DNA of 64,000 bases from Haematococcus lacustris (taxonomy: Eukaryota; Chlorophyta; Chlorophyceae; Chlamydomonadales; Haematococcaceae): contig JASKMD010000031.1 in the NCBI GenBank assembly GCA_030144725.1, forward strand, positions 7,184,808 through 7,248,807, given 5' to 3'. The notes below the pieces were generated by a model, which saw only the letters and a list, made by a program, of their open reading frames with translations, did not search any database and was not told the origin of the DNA. Made by a program: the position numbers and the translations under genes. Positions 41,227 through 53,300 of this stretch are shown here, one piece after another. Positions within the stretch are counted from its first letter, which is position 1. The number at the start of each line of letters is the position of its first letter.

Positions 41227-42798
41227 TTGCAGACAACATCGCAGCCAGGCAGCTACTTTCGCATGCCACATCGCAGCCAGGCAGCCACACTGCAGCCAGG
41301 CAGCCACATCTCAGCGGCTAGCCTCCCAGCCATTTTGCAGCCACGCAGCAGAGTACTAAGCAGCCCCTCTCGCACGCAGCTAGCAGCAGCTAGCCTAGTA
41401 GATCTAGCAGACGTAGCAGCCACCCTCGAGATCGCAACGCAATACATCGCACGCTCAGCCTTGCAGCCCACGCAACGAGCTAGCGACGTAGTCTACTTTG
41501 ACCCACCTTTGTGCCTTTGACATGTCGAAACCACCATCTCCGAGCTTGTCCTCCCTGTCCCTTGTGCAATATAAATGCACCCACATCAGCTCCTACATCT
41601 ACATCCTCTGTCGGTGAGTGCATCTTGTACCCACCATACATTGCTCCTCCTTTGACAACTTGTCACCCTTTGTTTCGCAGGTCCTCTACACATTCCTTTA
41701 CCCACCTTCCCACTTCACTCCCCTTCCCTCTCCCCTCCCCCGCCCCTCCCTCCCCTACCCTCCCCCACCTCTACCACCCTGTACCCTCCCCATTGCAGCC
41801 CGGCCCTCCCTCCCTCCCTCCCTCCCTCCCTCCCTCCCTCCCTCCCTCCCTCCCTCCCTCCCTCCCTCCCTCCCTCCCTCCCTCCCTCCCTCCCTCCCTC
41901 CCTCCCTCCCTCCCTCCCTCCCTCCCTCCCTCCCTCCCTCCCTCCCTCCCTCCCTCCCTCCCTCCCTCCCTCCCTCCCTCCCTCCCTCCCTCCCTCCCTC
42001 CCTCCCTCCCTCCCTCCCTCCCTCCCTCCCTCCCTCCCTCCCTCCCTCCCTCCCTCCCTCCCTCCCTTTCCTTATTGCTAGTACGCCATGTGTTTGCGGC
42101 AGGTCCGACGGTCTCACCTAGTACCCTGAGCCCCTCTCCCTCTCCCTTCCCTTTCCCCCACACCCCACCCTCCTACCCTACCCTCACCCTACCGCCACCC
42201 CACCCCACCCCACCCTTACCCTCATCACCCTCATCTCTCCGCCCTTTCGCTCCCTACCTCCTTTCTGCTAGTGAGTGGCTACAGGCTACAAGTAATGGGT
42301 GGCTTCATTTGACTTGTGGCTGCAGGTAAGGAATGAGTGGCTACCAGCATGTGGCTATCACCCGTTTCCTAGCTTGATCTCCTAACCCACGTGCACGCCC
42401 CTTGGCTGCAGGTCTGATGGGCACCTCCCCTCCCTACCCCACATCCCTTTACAACCACCCCCTCCCAGATTGTCAACACACTTCCTCCCGCCTCCCCTCC
42501 CTGCCTTCCCTCGAGCCTTCCCTCCTCGAGCCTCCTCCCTTCTCCCCGTCACCTCCCAAGCAACCTCCCCCCTTCTCCCTGTCACCTCCCCCTGACATCC
42601 CAGCCCCCTCCCTTACCCAAGCAGCAAGAAGAGAGCCCACCCCACCCTTGACGCTCCACCCTACTCTGGTGGGATAATCAGCCAACAACGCCGCTCAACC
42701 CGTGTGGCAAAGAGGGCAGCTGCCGCCCCCCAAGAGCAACAGCCACAGACATGCAAAGCCAAGCCACATCAACGACGTGACAGATTAAAGACGAAGTA
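41227..42798 (+). CDS. Unrecognised, possibly spliced gene in the core of CACTC-2
   Basis: Several acceptor-like sites (CTTCTTGCAG at 41232, TTTCGCAG at 41680, CATTGCAG at 41798, TGTGGCTGCAG at 42326) precede Pro/Ser-rich open stretches. The last frame, about 42675-42798, is basic and Gln-rich (RRSTRVAKRAAAA, then a stop). A 260-bp CCCT tract sits in the middle. No transposase motif is visible. It could be the remnant of an accessory gene or captured host sequence. Confidence 0.25.
41804..42066 (+). repeat. (CCCT)n tetranucleotide tract
   Basis: About 65 perfect units, within the core of the 5.2-kb element. Confidence 0.98.
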
Positions 42799-43071
42799 GC
42801 AGCAGCGCCAGTGGTCTGGGGTTTGCAGGTTGTGTGATGACTGCAACAGTAGTGCAATAGCAGCAATGACTGAAGTGGCACAAGGCTCACGATAGTGCAG
42901 TGGATGCTGTGGGTCACACCCTAGCCATAGGTCACTCTCTGGACATAGGTTACACACTGGCCATGAGCACACACTGCATATGGTCATGTGTGCTGCAGGA
43001 TATGAGAACATGATGACCATCTTTCTGAACGTCCCGTACATTGAATCGGCACTGAACAGCCTGAACACTTG

Positions 43072-44892
43072 CACTAAACATATGAACACACTGAACACCT
43101 AAACTGAACGCACTGAACACAAGCACTGAACACACTAAACACAAGCACTGAACACACTGAACACAAGCACTGAACGCACTGAACCATGCACTGAACACAC
43201 TGAACCCTAGCACTGAACACACTGAACCATGCACTGAACAAACTGAACCCTAGCACTGAACACACTGAACCATGCACTGAATGCACTGAACCATACACTG
43301 AATACACTGAACCCTAGCACTGAATGCACTGAACCATGCACTGAACACACTGAACCCTTGCACTGAATGCACTGAACCATGCACTGAACACACTGAACAC
43401 TAGCACTGAACGCACTGAACCATGCACTGAACACACTGAACACTAGCACTGAACACACTGAACCATGCACTGAACACACTGAACCCTAGCACTGAATGCA
43501 CAGAACCATGCACTGAAAACACTGAACCATGCACTGAACACACTGAACCATGCACTGAACACACTGAACCATGCACTGAACACATTGAACCCTAGCACTG
43601 AACACACTGAACCATGCACTGAATGCACTGAACCATACACTGAATACACTGAACCCTAGCACTGAATGCACTGAACCATGCACTGAAAACACTGAACCAT
43701 GCAATGAACACACTGAACCCTTGCACTGAACGCACTGAACCATGCACTGAACACACTGAACACTAGCACTGAACGCACTGAACCATGCAATGAACACACT
43801 GAACACTAGCACTGAACGCACTGAACCATGCACTGAACACACTGAACCCTAGCACTGAATGCACTGAACCATGCACTGAAAACACTGAACCATGCACTGA
43901 ACACACTGAACCATGCACTGAACGCACTGAACCATGCACTGAACACACTGAACCCTAGCACTGAAGACACTGAACCATGCACTGAAAACACTGAACCATG
44001 CACTGAACACACTGAACACTAGCACTGAACGCACTGAACCATGCACTGAACACACTGAACCCTAGCACTGAACACACTGAACCATGCACTGAACGCACTG
44101 AACCATGCACTGATTACACTGAACCATGCACTGAATGCACTGAACCCTAGCACTGAACGCACTGAACCATGCACTGAACACACTGAACCATGCACTGAAC
44201 ACACTGAACCATGCACTGAACGCATTGAACCATGCACTGAACACACTGAACCCTAGCACTGATTGCACTGAACCATGCACTGAATGCACTGAACCATGCA
44301 CTGAAAACACTGAACCATGCACTGAACACACTGAACCCTAGCACTGAATGCACTGAACCATGCACTGAACACACTGAACCCTAGCACTGATTGCACTGAA
44401 CCATGCACTGAACACACTGAACCCTAGCACTGAACACACTGAACCATGCACTGAACGCACTGAACCATGCACTGATTACACTGAACCATGCACTGAATGC
44501 ACTGAACCCTAGCACTGAACGCACTGAACCATGCACTGAACACACTGAACCATGCACTGAACACACTGAACCATGCACTGAACGCATTGAACCATGCACT
44601 GAACACACTGAACCCTAGCACTGATTGCACTGAACCATGCACTGAATGCACTGAACCATGCACTGAAAACACTGAACCATGCACTGAACACACTGAACCC
44701 TAGCACTGAATGCACTGAACCATGCACTGAAAACACTGAACCATGCACTGAACACACTGAACCCTAGCACTGATTGCACTGAACCATGCACTGAATGCAC
44801 TGAACCATGCACTGAAAACACTGAACCATGCACTGAACACACTGAACCCTAGCACTGAACACACTGAACCTTAGCACTGAACACACTGAACA
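43072..44892 (-). repeat. Right subterminal array of CACTC-2 (GCACTGAACNNNNTGAAC type)
   Basis: About 85 units of 21 bp, the reverse complement of the left array's half-unit. Higher-order blocks repeat almost exactly (for example 44060-44330 and 44420-44690), a sign of recent unequal exchange. Confidence 0.95.
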
Positions 44893-45044
44893 AAACGCCA
44901 CGGATCACCGAGCCCCAACCTTTGACTTTTTGGGCCTGATTCCTTTTGGGTTGGATTGCTTACATCACACGCTACCAATGTGCAAAGTTTCAGCCCAAAC
45001 GGCCAAAATCGGTCCAGGGGCCTGGCTGCTAATTCCTACGAGTG

Positions 45045-46653
45045 CACAATGGTCTTACACATGTGGTGTCCATATGCGGCTACACAAGCAATGGCATAGT
45101 TGAACAACCGCAAATAGCACGCCTCTATTTGCATGAAGCTACCAAGACCACCGCAGACCATGCCAGATTTATGCCTTGAAATGAGCTTCCCTGTCACAGC
45201 AGTGTTGGGTTGCCACTCCAGCTTTGTGCATGCAACCAAACACACACCGCACATGTTGCTATCCTTCCACTGCTGGTCATGCATAACAGCAAGTTGCTGC
45301 TGCCGCTGCTCATGCACTGCAGCACATGTACTTTAGCCTGGTGGTGGTGCTGTTGCTCATGCACTGCAGCACACCTGCACTGCCACATACCTACAGGCAG
45401 GGCAGGGCAGGGCAATGCAGGGCAGGGCAGGGAGGGGCAACGCATAGCTGGGATGGGGTGGGGCAGGGCTGGGAGGGGGTGGGGCAGGGCTGGAAGGGGG
45501 TGGGGCAGGGCTGGGAGGTGGTGGGGCAGGGCTGGGCAGGGAGGGGAGGGGCAACGCAAGGCTGGGATGGGGTGGAGCAGGGCTGGGAGGGGGTGGGGCA
45601 AGGCTGGGAGGGGGTGGGGCAGGGCTGGGAGGGGGTGGGGCAGGGTTGGGAGGGGGTGGGGCAGGGCTGGGCAGGGAGGGGAGGGGCAACGCAAGGCTAG
45701 GAGGGGGAGGAGCAGGGCTGGGAGGGGGTGGGGCAAGGCTGGGAGGGGGTGGGGCAGGGCTGGGAGGGGGTGGGGCAGGGCTGGGCAGGGAAAGGAGGGG
45801 CAACGCAAGGCTGGGAGGGGGTGGGGCAGGGCTGGGAGGGGGTGGGGCAGGGCTGGAAGGGGTTTGGGCAGGGCTGGGATGGGGTGGGGCGGGGCTGGGA
45901 GGGGTTGGGGCAGGGCTGGGAGGGGGTGGGGCAGGTCTGATCAGGGATGGGAGGGGCACACCTTCTGCAACCCTGGGCTGGTGAGCAGGGCAGGGGACAC
46001 ACTCCTACAAATTAATCCCCGCGTCCGTCCCTGCGTGTTGACTGACCTTGTCCGATCGGGCTGAAATTTTGATAGATGGTAGTTTGCAGAAAATAAAACA
46101 TATTTTCTCAGATAAAATATTAAAAAAAAATCAAAGGCGGCTGCGCTGTGACCCTGTGGCTAGAGTGCAGGGATGAGTGCAGGGATAGGTTGCGGGCCAC
46201 AGCGCAACAGCTGTTGATTTTTTCAAAATAATTTTCTTGCAAAATATGTTTTATTTTATGCAAACTACCATCTATTAAAATTTCAGCCCGATCGGACAAG
46301 GTTGGAAACACGCAGGGACGGACGCAGGGATTAATTTGTAGGAGTGCAAGGCAGGAGGTGGCTGTTGCTGCTGCTACAGCCCTGGGCTGCTGAGAAGGGC
46401 AGAGGGCAAGGAAGGTGGCTACTGCTGTTGATGATGCAGCCTTGGGCTGGTGAGCATGGCAGGGGACAAGCCAGGCAAGGCAAATGGGCGAGTCTGGGAG
46501 GGGGTGGAGACCAGGATGCTGCACTGGCGGTATCTTCACCCGCTTCTTTGCTGCACTCTTTCCTGGCCTTCTGGGCATTTGGCCTGCAAAGAAGAATATG
46601 TTATCATGATGGTGTGCTGAATGGGGGTGCTTGTCTGTGTTTCCAGCTGGAAC
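45045..46653 (-). pseudogene. KDZ relic, copy 4 (transposase tail, minisatellite, second-gene piece)
   Basis: Inverted partner of 22232-23840 including the MITE. The identity stops at 46653 with GGAACC, beyond which a different KDZ-related sequence begins. Confidence 0.6.
46000..46346. mobile_element. CACTC-type foldback MITE, copy 3
   Basis: Partner of copy 2 in the opposite arm, flanked by CA on both sides (reverse complement of TG). Same insertion event, so the MITE is older than the arm duplication. Confidence 0.92.
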
Positions 46654-47017
46654 CTGCTGGCTGTGGTGCTGGGTCAGAGTCGTTACCGCCTGCTGGGTCG
46701 TCCGCTCAGTCGCCTTCTGCTAGCCGCTAACTAGCCTCGCCAAGATTCAAAGCTTTGCGAACTGGAGGAATTCGGCCTATTTGCTTGCTTTGGAGACGGG
46801 CCTGGTGCGTTCGGATTCACGTTTAAGTCTCCCCATCAATACACATCAACAGCAGCAGGGGCCCAAGTCCGGCCTGGCAGGGAGTGAGCGGTCACATGTT
46901 TGGTGCCTGCGTCGATCGCGATGTTTGGCCTACGGTTGGCACACAGGTACTAAGACGATGCAGGGTTGATGCAGCGTTAGCTGTTTGGTGCGTGTTTCAA
47001 ATGTCAACATAACTGGG
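46654..47017 (-). pseudogene. Diverged KDZ element end
   Basis: 46660-46830 parallels the first exon of the KDZ transposase gene (53960-53780). 46860-47010 parallels the terminal 200 bp of that element. It stops at the target duplication of the younger element at 47025, so it is an older relic in which the younger one landed. Confidence 0.6.
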
Positions 47018-47274
47018 CAATAACCAATCAATCCTCTCGGTAAAATGTCCACCGAACTTGTGGACATTTTGTCCACCAGTTAGGTGGACATTTGAAACAC
47101 GCACCAAACAGCTAACGCTGCATCAACCCTGCAATTTCTTAGTACCTGTGTGCCAACTGTAGGTCGAACACTGCGATCGACGCAGCCACCCAACATGTGA
47201 CCGCTCACTCCCTGCCAGGCCCAGCCAGGCCCTGCCAGGCCCTGTTATGCGATAACCCGACTTGAGCCCTTGCT

Positions 47275-49292
47275 ATGGAAGTAGATGGTTGTGGTACTAG
47301 CGAGGCCAAAAAGCAGGATAGGAGGAGGTGCCTGAAAGCCGAAAGCCGGAAGCGGAATTCATTTGAGGATTTCATTATAAGAGCCAGTGAACGCAACCCA
47401 TTGCTTGAGCTCATCGGCTTTTCCGCAGCCAAGAATAGGAGTTGCGATTTATTGATTGCTCGCGGCCCAGTCCTCAGCAAAGTGCACGAGAAACACCCAA
47501 GTGTGCTTGATGACATACTGTTCATGTTGACACAGCTTAGTAGTGAGGAGCCTGAGGGCTGGGCGTTCATCGCCCAAATGCTTCATGAGGGCAAGACGGG
47601 GTTGGAAACACTCCTGTTACTGAAAAAGAAGAAGGTGGGCTTGGTGTAGCAGCCCCATCCAGCGCATCATCATGACAACATGTTCTTCCCTGCAGGCCAA
47701 CTGCCCAGAAAGGCCTGGAAAGAGTGCAGAAAAGAAGCGGCAAAAGAGGGTAGCAATGCAGCAGCCAGGACTCCACCCCCTCCCAGACTCGCCCACTAGC
47801 CTAGAACTGCAGCATGAGCACCTCCCTCTTGATACTCCCTTCACCACTCACATTGACCATCACACAGAGACAGGGTTGCAGCAACAGCAGCCCCCCGCCT
47901 TGTCCTCTGCCCAGCTCACCAGCCCAGGGATGCAGCAGCAACCCCCTGCCTTGTCCTCTGCCCTGCTCACCAGCCCAGGGCAGCAGCAGCAGCAGCAGCA
48001 GCACCCTTCCTTGTCCTCTGCCCTGCTCATAAGCCCAGGGCTGCAACAGGAGACCCCTGCCTTGTCCTCTGCCTTGCTCTCCAGCCCAGGGCTGCAGATG
48101 GAGACCCCAGCCTTGCCCTCTGCCCTGCTCACCAGCCCAGGGCTACAGCAGCAGCACCAGCAGCCCCCTGCCTTGCCCTCTGCTCTGCTCACCAGCCCAA
48201 GGCTGCAGCAGCAGCAGCAGCAGCAGCAGCCACCAGCCTTGCCCTCTGCCCTGCTCACCAGCCCAAGGCTGCAGCAGCAGCAGCAGCAGCCCCCAGCCTT
48301 GCCCTCTGCCCTGCTCACCAGCCCAAGGCTGCAGCAGCAGCAGCAGCACCCTTCCTTGTCCTCTGCCCTGCTCATAAGCCCAGGGCTGCAACAGGAGACC
48401 CCTGCCTTGTCCTCTGCCTTGCTCTCCAGCCCAGGGCTGCAGATGGAGACCCCAGCCTTGCCCTCTGCCCTGCTCACCAGCCCAGGGCTACAGCAGCAGC
48501 ACCAGCAGCCCCCAGCCTTGCCCTCTGCCCTGCTCACCAGCCCAAGGCTGCAGCAGCAGCAGCAGCAGCCACCAGCCTTGCCCTCTGCCCTGCTCACCAG
48601 CCCTAGGCTGCAGCAGCAGCAGCAGCAGCCCCCAGCCTTGCCCTCTGCCCTGCTCACCAGCCCTAGGCTGCAGCAGCAGCAGCAGCAGCCCCCAGCCTTG
48701 CCTTCTGCCCTGCTCACCAGCCCAAGGCTGCAGCAGCAGCAGCAGCAGCCCCCAGCCTTGCCCTCTGCCCTGCTCACCAGCCCAAGGCTGCAGCAGCAGC
48801 AGCAGCAGCCCCCAGCCTTGCCCTCTGCCCTGCTCACCAGCCCTAGGCTGCAGCAGCAGCAGCAGCAGCCCCCTGCCTTGCCCTCTGCCCTGCTCACCAG
48901 CCCAGGGCTGCAGCAGCAGCCACCCCTCCCCTTGCACACAGGCCTGCACAGCGGCCTTACGACTATCCAAGGTCAGATTGTGGATGTGTTAGTGTGTGTG
49001 TCTGTGTACATGAGTAACCCATACCACATTGTTTGTTTGTGTAAAGCTTTATGTATCCTCTCTGATTGCAGATGTGTTATCTTTGGGGAAGGGAGCACTG
49101 CAGAAGAGGGCAATGGCGGCGCTTCGTCAATTTCAGGCCAATCAACAAGACCTCAACAACCGCCAGCTGATGACAGCCTTGTACCAGCAATCAGCAACAA
49201 TTCTGAGCCCATCTGAGAAGAATGTTGCATGGTACAAAAACTTTCACAAGGCTGTCCTCAGCTTTCGTTCAGTTCCATGCCACACACCGTGA
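47275..49292 (+). CDS. Second gene of the KDZ element: Gln/Pro-rich protein, 3 exons
   Basis: Exons 47275-47634, 47696-48971 and 49072-49292 join in phase (GTGGGC...CTGCAG and GTCAGA...TTGCAG) to about 619 residues. Exon 1: conserved-looking helical region (FEDFIIRASERNPLLELIGF, LDDILFMLTQLSSEEPEG). Exon 2: about 17 copies of a 20-residue unit with QQQQQ and PALPSALLTSPRL. Exon 3: KRAMAALRQFQANQQDLNNR and SEKNVAWYKNFHKAVLSF. The family is unknown to me. Decayed homologues lie in both arms of the giant inverted repeat, which fits a transposon-borne gene. The start ATG lies 45 bp inside the TIR. Confidence 0.65.
47875..48920 (+). repeat. 60-bp coding minisatellite with CAG runs
   Basis: Units read CAG(n), then CCCCCAGCCTTGCCCTCTGC, then CCTGCTCACCAGCCC. 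The length stays a multiple of three. The block 48340-48520 repeats 48000-48170 almost exactly. Confidence 0.93.
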
Positions 49293-49382
49293 TTTGTATG
49301 CAGTGAATGGTCATGATGTAATGATGAAGAGAGTGATGGTGATTAGCCGTGTGTCCTCTTCTTTCAATTGATACCTACGCCC

Positions 49383-50090
49383 CTTGTATGGACAACACCA
49401 CCACGCGGTGATGCGCTAATGCTCCAAACGTGGTAGCCACCTGCTACATACCCCCCTTGCATGTATGCATCACGGTCATGCCTAGCAGGTGCAAGCCTGG
49501 CAGTGTTGCACACCCAATGCGTCACAGCCAGCTAGACTACGGATGGTACCTATGGTGGAGGCTCACCAGATCTAGCCATATGCTTGGGTGTGGTGTGCCA
49601 CATGCCCCTTGTATGGACAACACCACCACGCGGTGATGCGCTAACGCTGCAAACGTGGTTGCCACCTGCTACATACCCCCCTTGCATGTATGCATCACGG
49701 TCATGCCTAGCAGGTGCAAGCCTGGCAGTGTTGCACACCCAATGCGTCACAGCCAGCTAGACTACGGATGGTACCTATGGTGGAGGCTCACCAGATCTAG
49801 CCATGTGCTTGGGTGTGGTGTGCCACATGCCCCTTGTATGGACAACACCACCACGCGGTGATGCGCTAACGCTGCAAACGTGGTTGCCACCTGCTACATA
49901 CCCCCCTTGCATGTATGCATCACGGTCATGCCTAGCAGGTGCAAGCCTGGCAGTGTTGCACACCCAATGCGTCACAGCCAGCTAGACTACGGATGGTACC
50001 TATGGTGGAGGCTCACCAGATCTAGCCATATGCTTGGGTGTGGTGTGCCACATGCCCCTTGTATGGACAACACCACCAAGCAGTATTACA
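49383..50090 (+). repeat. 225-bp tandem repeat between the convergent KDZ genes
   Basis: Three near-identical units (for example TGGTAGCCACCTGC at 49430 and TGGTTGCCACCTGC at 49655 and 49880). Related pairs at 24010-24340 and 39330-39680. Contains GTGATGCGC and CATGTATGCATCACGGTCATG palindromic motifs. No convincing coding capacity. Confidence 0.93.
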
Positions 50091-50369
50091 TTAACGTTGC
50101 AACTAGCACGGCCAAGTACGCTATGCCTATTGTAGACCTTGATTTTTGAGTTGCAATTGCCCATCACCGGGAGAATTGTCTTACACAACCAATGTGGTGT
50201 CCATATGCGGCTACACAAGCAATGGCATGGTTGAACAACCGCAAATTGCATGCCTTTATTTGCATGGAGCCACCAAGACCACAACAAACCATGCCAGATC
50301 TATGCCTTGAAATGCCCATATTCGCATGGAGTTGAAATGCCCATATTCGCATGCCATATTCTCATGGAG

Positions 50370-53300
50370 TTACCACAGCAGACCATGCAGCTGCAATATC
50401 TGAGCCTTGAAATGAGCCAAATGCTGCTGCAAGTAGAAGAGCTTCCCTGCCATGGCAATACTGGGCTGCACCTCTAGCTTTGTGCATGCAGCCTGACACA
50501 CACCGCACATGTGCTCCAGCCATGCGTGCAACCGTGCACGCTCGAGATGGAGGACAGCTAGCTGCTCGAGGCACCGCTCACTATCGCTCAGCAAGTGAAG
50601 AAACTGCCGACCAAAGAAGAGCTCTTTGCCGAGTGGGGTGGACTGGCACTCCTCCTCCCAAGGCGCTGGACCCCCTTGAACCATGTCACGGAGCTGGCTG
50701 TGGCTGACTTGGACCTGGTCAAGCACTTGGTTGGTGCCTAACACCTCCCAAAGGGCAAGGTCATCCAGCGCTTGGCGGGCCAGCCTCATCTTTGCCTTGG
50801 CCTGCTTGGCTAGGGCGCGGGTGTCCTTGTCCGCTATGCCCCAGTTGTCCTTCTTTGTCTCGAGCTGTGCCACAATCATGGCTAAATGCCACACTTGGTC
50901 CCGCAGGCTGCAAAGCGCACACCACAACATATACATTGTGTAACATGCATGACATGTGTTGCATGGCGTGCGCTTGACTAGCTGCTCACCCTGAAATCTT
51001 GGCCGTCTTCAGCGATTGAAGGCCATGTGCGTGGACAGAGACGCCTGGCAGGGATGGGCAGAGCCAAGACCCAGTTGTGTTGTGCACGCCGTGCTCCAAC
51101 TCAAGGTCAAGGAGCTTGGTCTCAATGCCGGTCAGCTGAGGCAGCGTCCTCCCCCTTGTGAGCAGCTTAGCCATGTCCGGCAGCAACGGGGGTAGACGGT
51201 CATGGCACAGGTCAAGGGACGTCACACCAGTCTCTGAACGTATGGCTGATGCCACTAGCTTCAACTCCACATACTCAGCCTGCACAATGCACAAGGACAA
51301 TGCGCAAGCTATCGTGCAAGCGCAAGCAACACTAGTAGCTTCTTCCACTCACTGGCCATGCATGTGGCACCCTGGAGGCCTTGGCGCCAACTAGCAGGTG
51401 TTGAGACTGGTACTTGATAGAAGCTTCTTCACCGCTCGTCACACCTTCAGCCAATGCTTGCTCCCTTAGCTTGCTCAACTTCTTGGCCACCTCCTCTGCA
51501 ACAACAACCACATCCATTAGGAGGCACATTGCTGGGTGCCAAGCAGAATGATGTGCTTACCTTGCTTTGTGACCATGTTAGTGTGGCACCCATCCAAGAG
51601 CTCCACCATCTTGCTCTGCTTCTCCAAGGCGATGGCGGATAATGCGCTCTGGATGACATCACTGCGGTGGCCCAAGGTCATGTACCGGGTTGTTTTGCCC
51701 AAGGGCTGCACACCAGGTGAAGCCAAGGCACACCAACAATCGCTCGAGCAAGGACACATCAAANNNNNNNNNNNNNNNNNNNNNNNNNNNNNNNNNNNNN
51801 NNNNNNNNNNNNNNNNNNNNNNNNNNNNNNNNNNNNNNNNNNNNNNNNNNNNNNNNNNNNNNNNNNNNNNNNNNNNNNNNNNNNNNNNNNNNNNNNNNNN
51901 NNNNNNNNNNNNNNNNNNNNNNNNNNNNNNNNNNNNNNNNNNNNNNNNNNNNNNNNNNNNNNNNNNNNNNNNNNNNNNNNNNNNNNNNNNNNNNNNNNNN
52001 NNNNNNNNNNNNNNNNNNNNNNNNNNNNNNNNNNNNNNNNNNNNNNNNNNNNNNNNNNNNNNNNNNNNNNNNNNNNNNNNNNNNNNNNNNNNNNNNNNNN
52101 NNNNNNNNNNNNNNNNNNNNNNNNNNNNNNNNNNNNNNNNNNNNNNNNNNNNNNNNNNNNNNNNNNNNNNNNNNNNNNNNNNNNNNNNNNNNNNNNNNNN
52201 NNNNNNNNNNNNNNNNNNNNNNNNNNNNNNNNNNNNNNNNNNNNNNNNNNNNNNNNNNNNNNNTCTTTTTCAAGGACACATCCTCTCTCACAGCATGCAT
52301 CAGAACATTCCATACCTTCAGCCTGCTCCAGGCTTGCTCAGTTTGCTCGCCCACTCGGAAGGCGGTGCCCTTCAAAAAGCGCGCATTGTTGGCCAGCTGG
52401 CAAGCTGTGTCATGGGAGGCGGCGTGCATCATGGGCACCATCATCTTCACGCTAGACCATGAGGGATCCAGTCCATGGACACACACATAGCGATCCCAGG
52501 TGATCTTCAAGCGACATGCGATGTCCACGTAGATGTGCACAACGTTGTGTGCACGCAGCAGCAGTCGCTCCAGTCCAAGCAGGTAGTAGGTGAACTGCTC
52601 AGGCGTCCGCATGTTGCAGAAGAGGCCAAGCGCGGGCACTCCATGGCAGCACACAAAACCGCACAACCCCGTGATGTCACAGCTGCGCTTGGCACAGCTA
52701 GCGGTCGGCCGTGAGCATGACAATGATGATGCGCAAGTGTGGACATCATCTGCACCAGCGCCAGCCATGCTGTACTGCAGGTTGAGCTGTTCCTCCTTGA
52801 ACCTCCGCTCCACTTCCCAGTCAAACCCTTCCTCCTGCTGCCGTGCATCAATGTGGCTGTTGAGTCGGGGAGGAATGTCCCGGCTGGCCTTGCCACACCC
52901 CGCATGGTGGTTCAGCTTGGTCATGGCATCGGTGCAGATGGCAACAGGGTAATTGTCAACGACACCTGATGCAACAACATGCAAGGCACAAGCATGTTCA
53001 ACCTGACCTAGCATGGATATGGAATGCAACCCTGATCATGCCCACCTACCTGGTGTGGCGACGCAGATGGGGCAATCAGCCAGAGGGCCACCAGGCACCC
53101 CCTCACACCCCAGCCCTTCTAGGGTGGTAGCCCGGTGTGTCACTGCCAGGTAGGAGAAGTAGGCTGAGCTGAAGATATCAGGTCTGATAGGGCGCCGCTC
53201 TGGATACAGCTGAAATGGATGATGGCTTACATTCAAGATCTCCAGAAACTCTGCAAGAAGGCAGTTGCTAGTAGTTGCTAGCAGGTAGTTGCTTCCTAAT

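Larger units (their letters stand above)
39824..45044. mobile_element. 5.2-kb CACTC-type element without recognised transposase (CACTC-2)
   Basis: Ends CACTCGTAGGAATTAGCAGC and its complement CCTACGAGTG at 45044, with imperfect inverted identity for about 90 bp. The uninterrupted sequence is present in the left arm (reverse complement of about 23830-23845: GGGTACACAATGG). Flanks are CAT on the left and CAC on the right, so a 3-bp duplication with one change, or 2 bp plus an extra base. Inside are two 21-bp repeat arrays in mirror orientation around a 2.1-kb core. Confidence 0.88.
36545..46653. repeat. Right arm of the giant inverted repeat (with a 5.2-kb insertion)
   Basis: Reverse complement of 22232-27110 plus the element at 39824-45044. 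The (CCCTG)n tract in this arm is longer by about three pentamers than its left-arm partner, so the two arms are real, separately changed copies and not one read placed twice. Confidence 0.92.

Noticed and set aside
43072..44892. Many short - strand frames with CSVHGSV repeats as a protein family
   Set aside because: They are translations of the 21-bp subterminal array and stop at random units.
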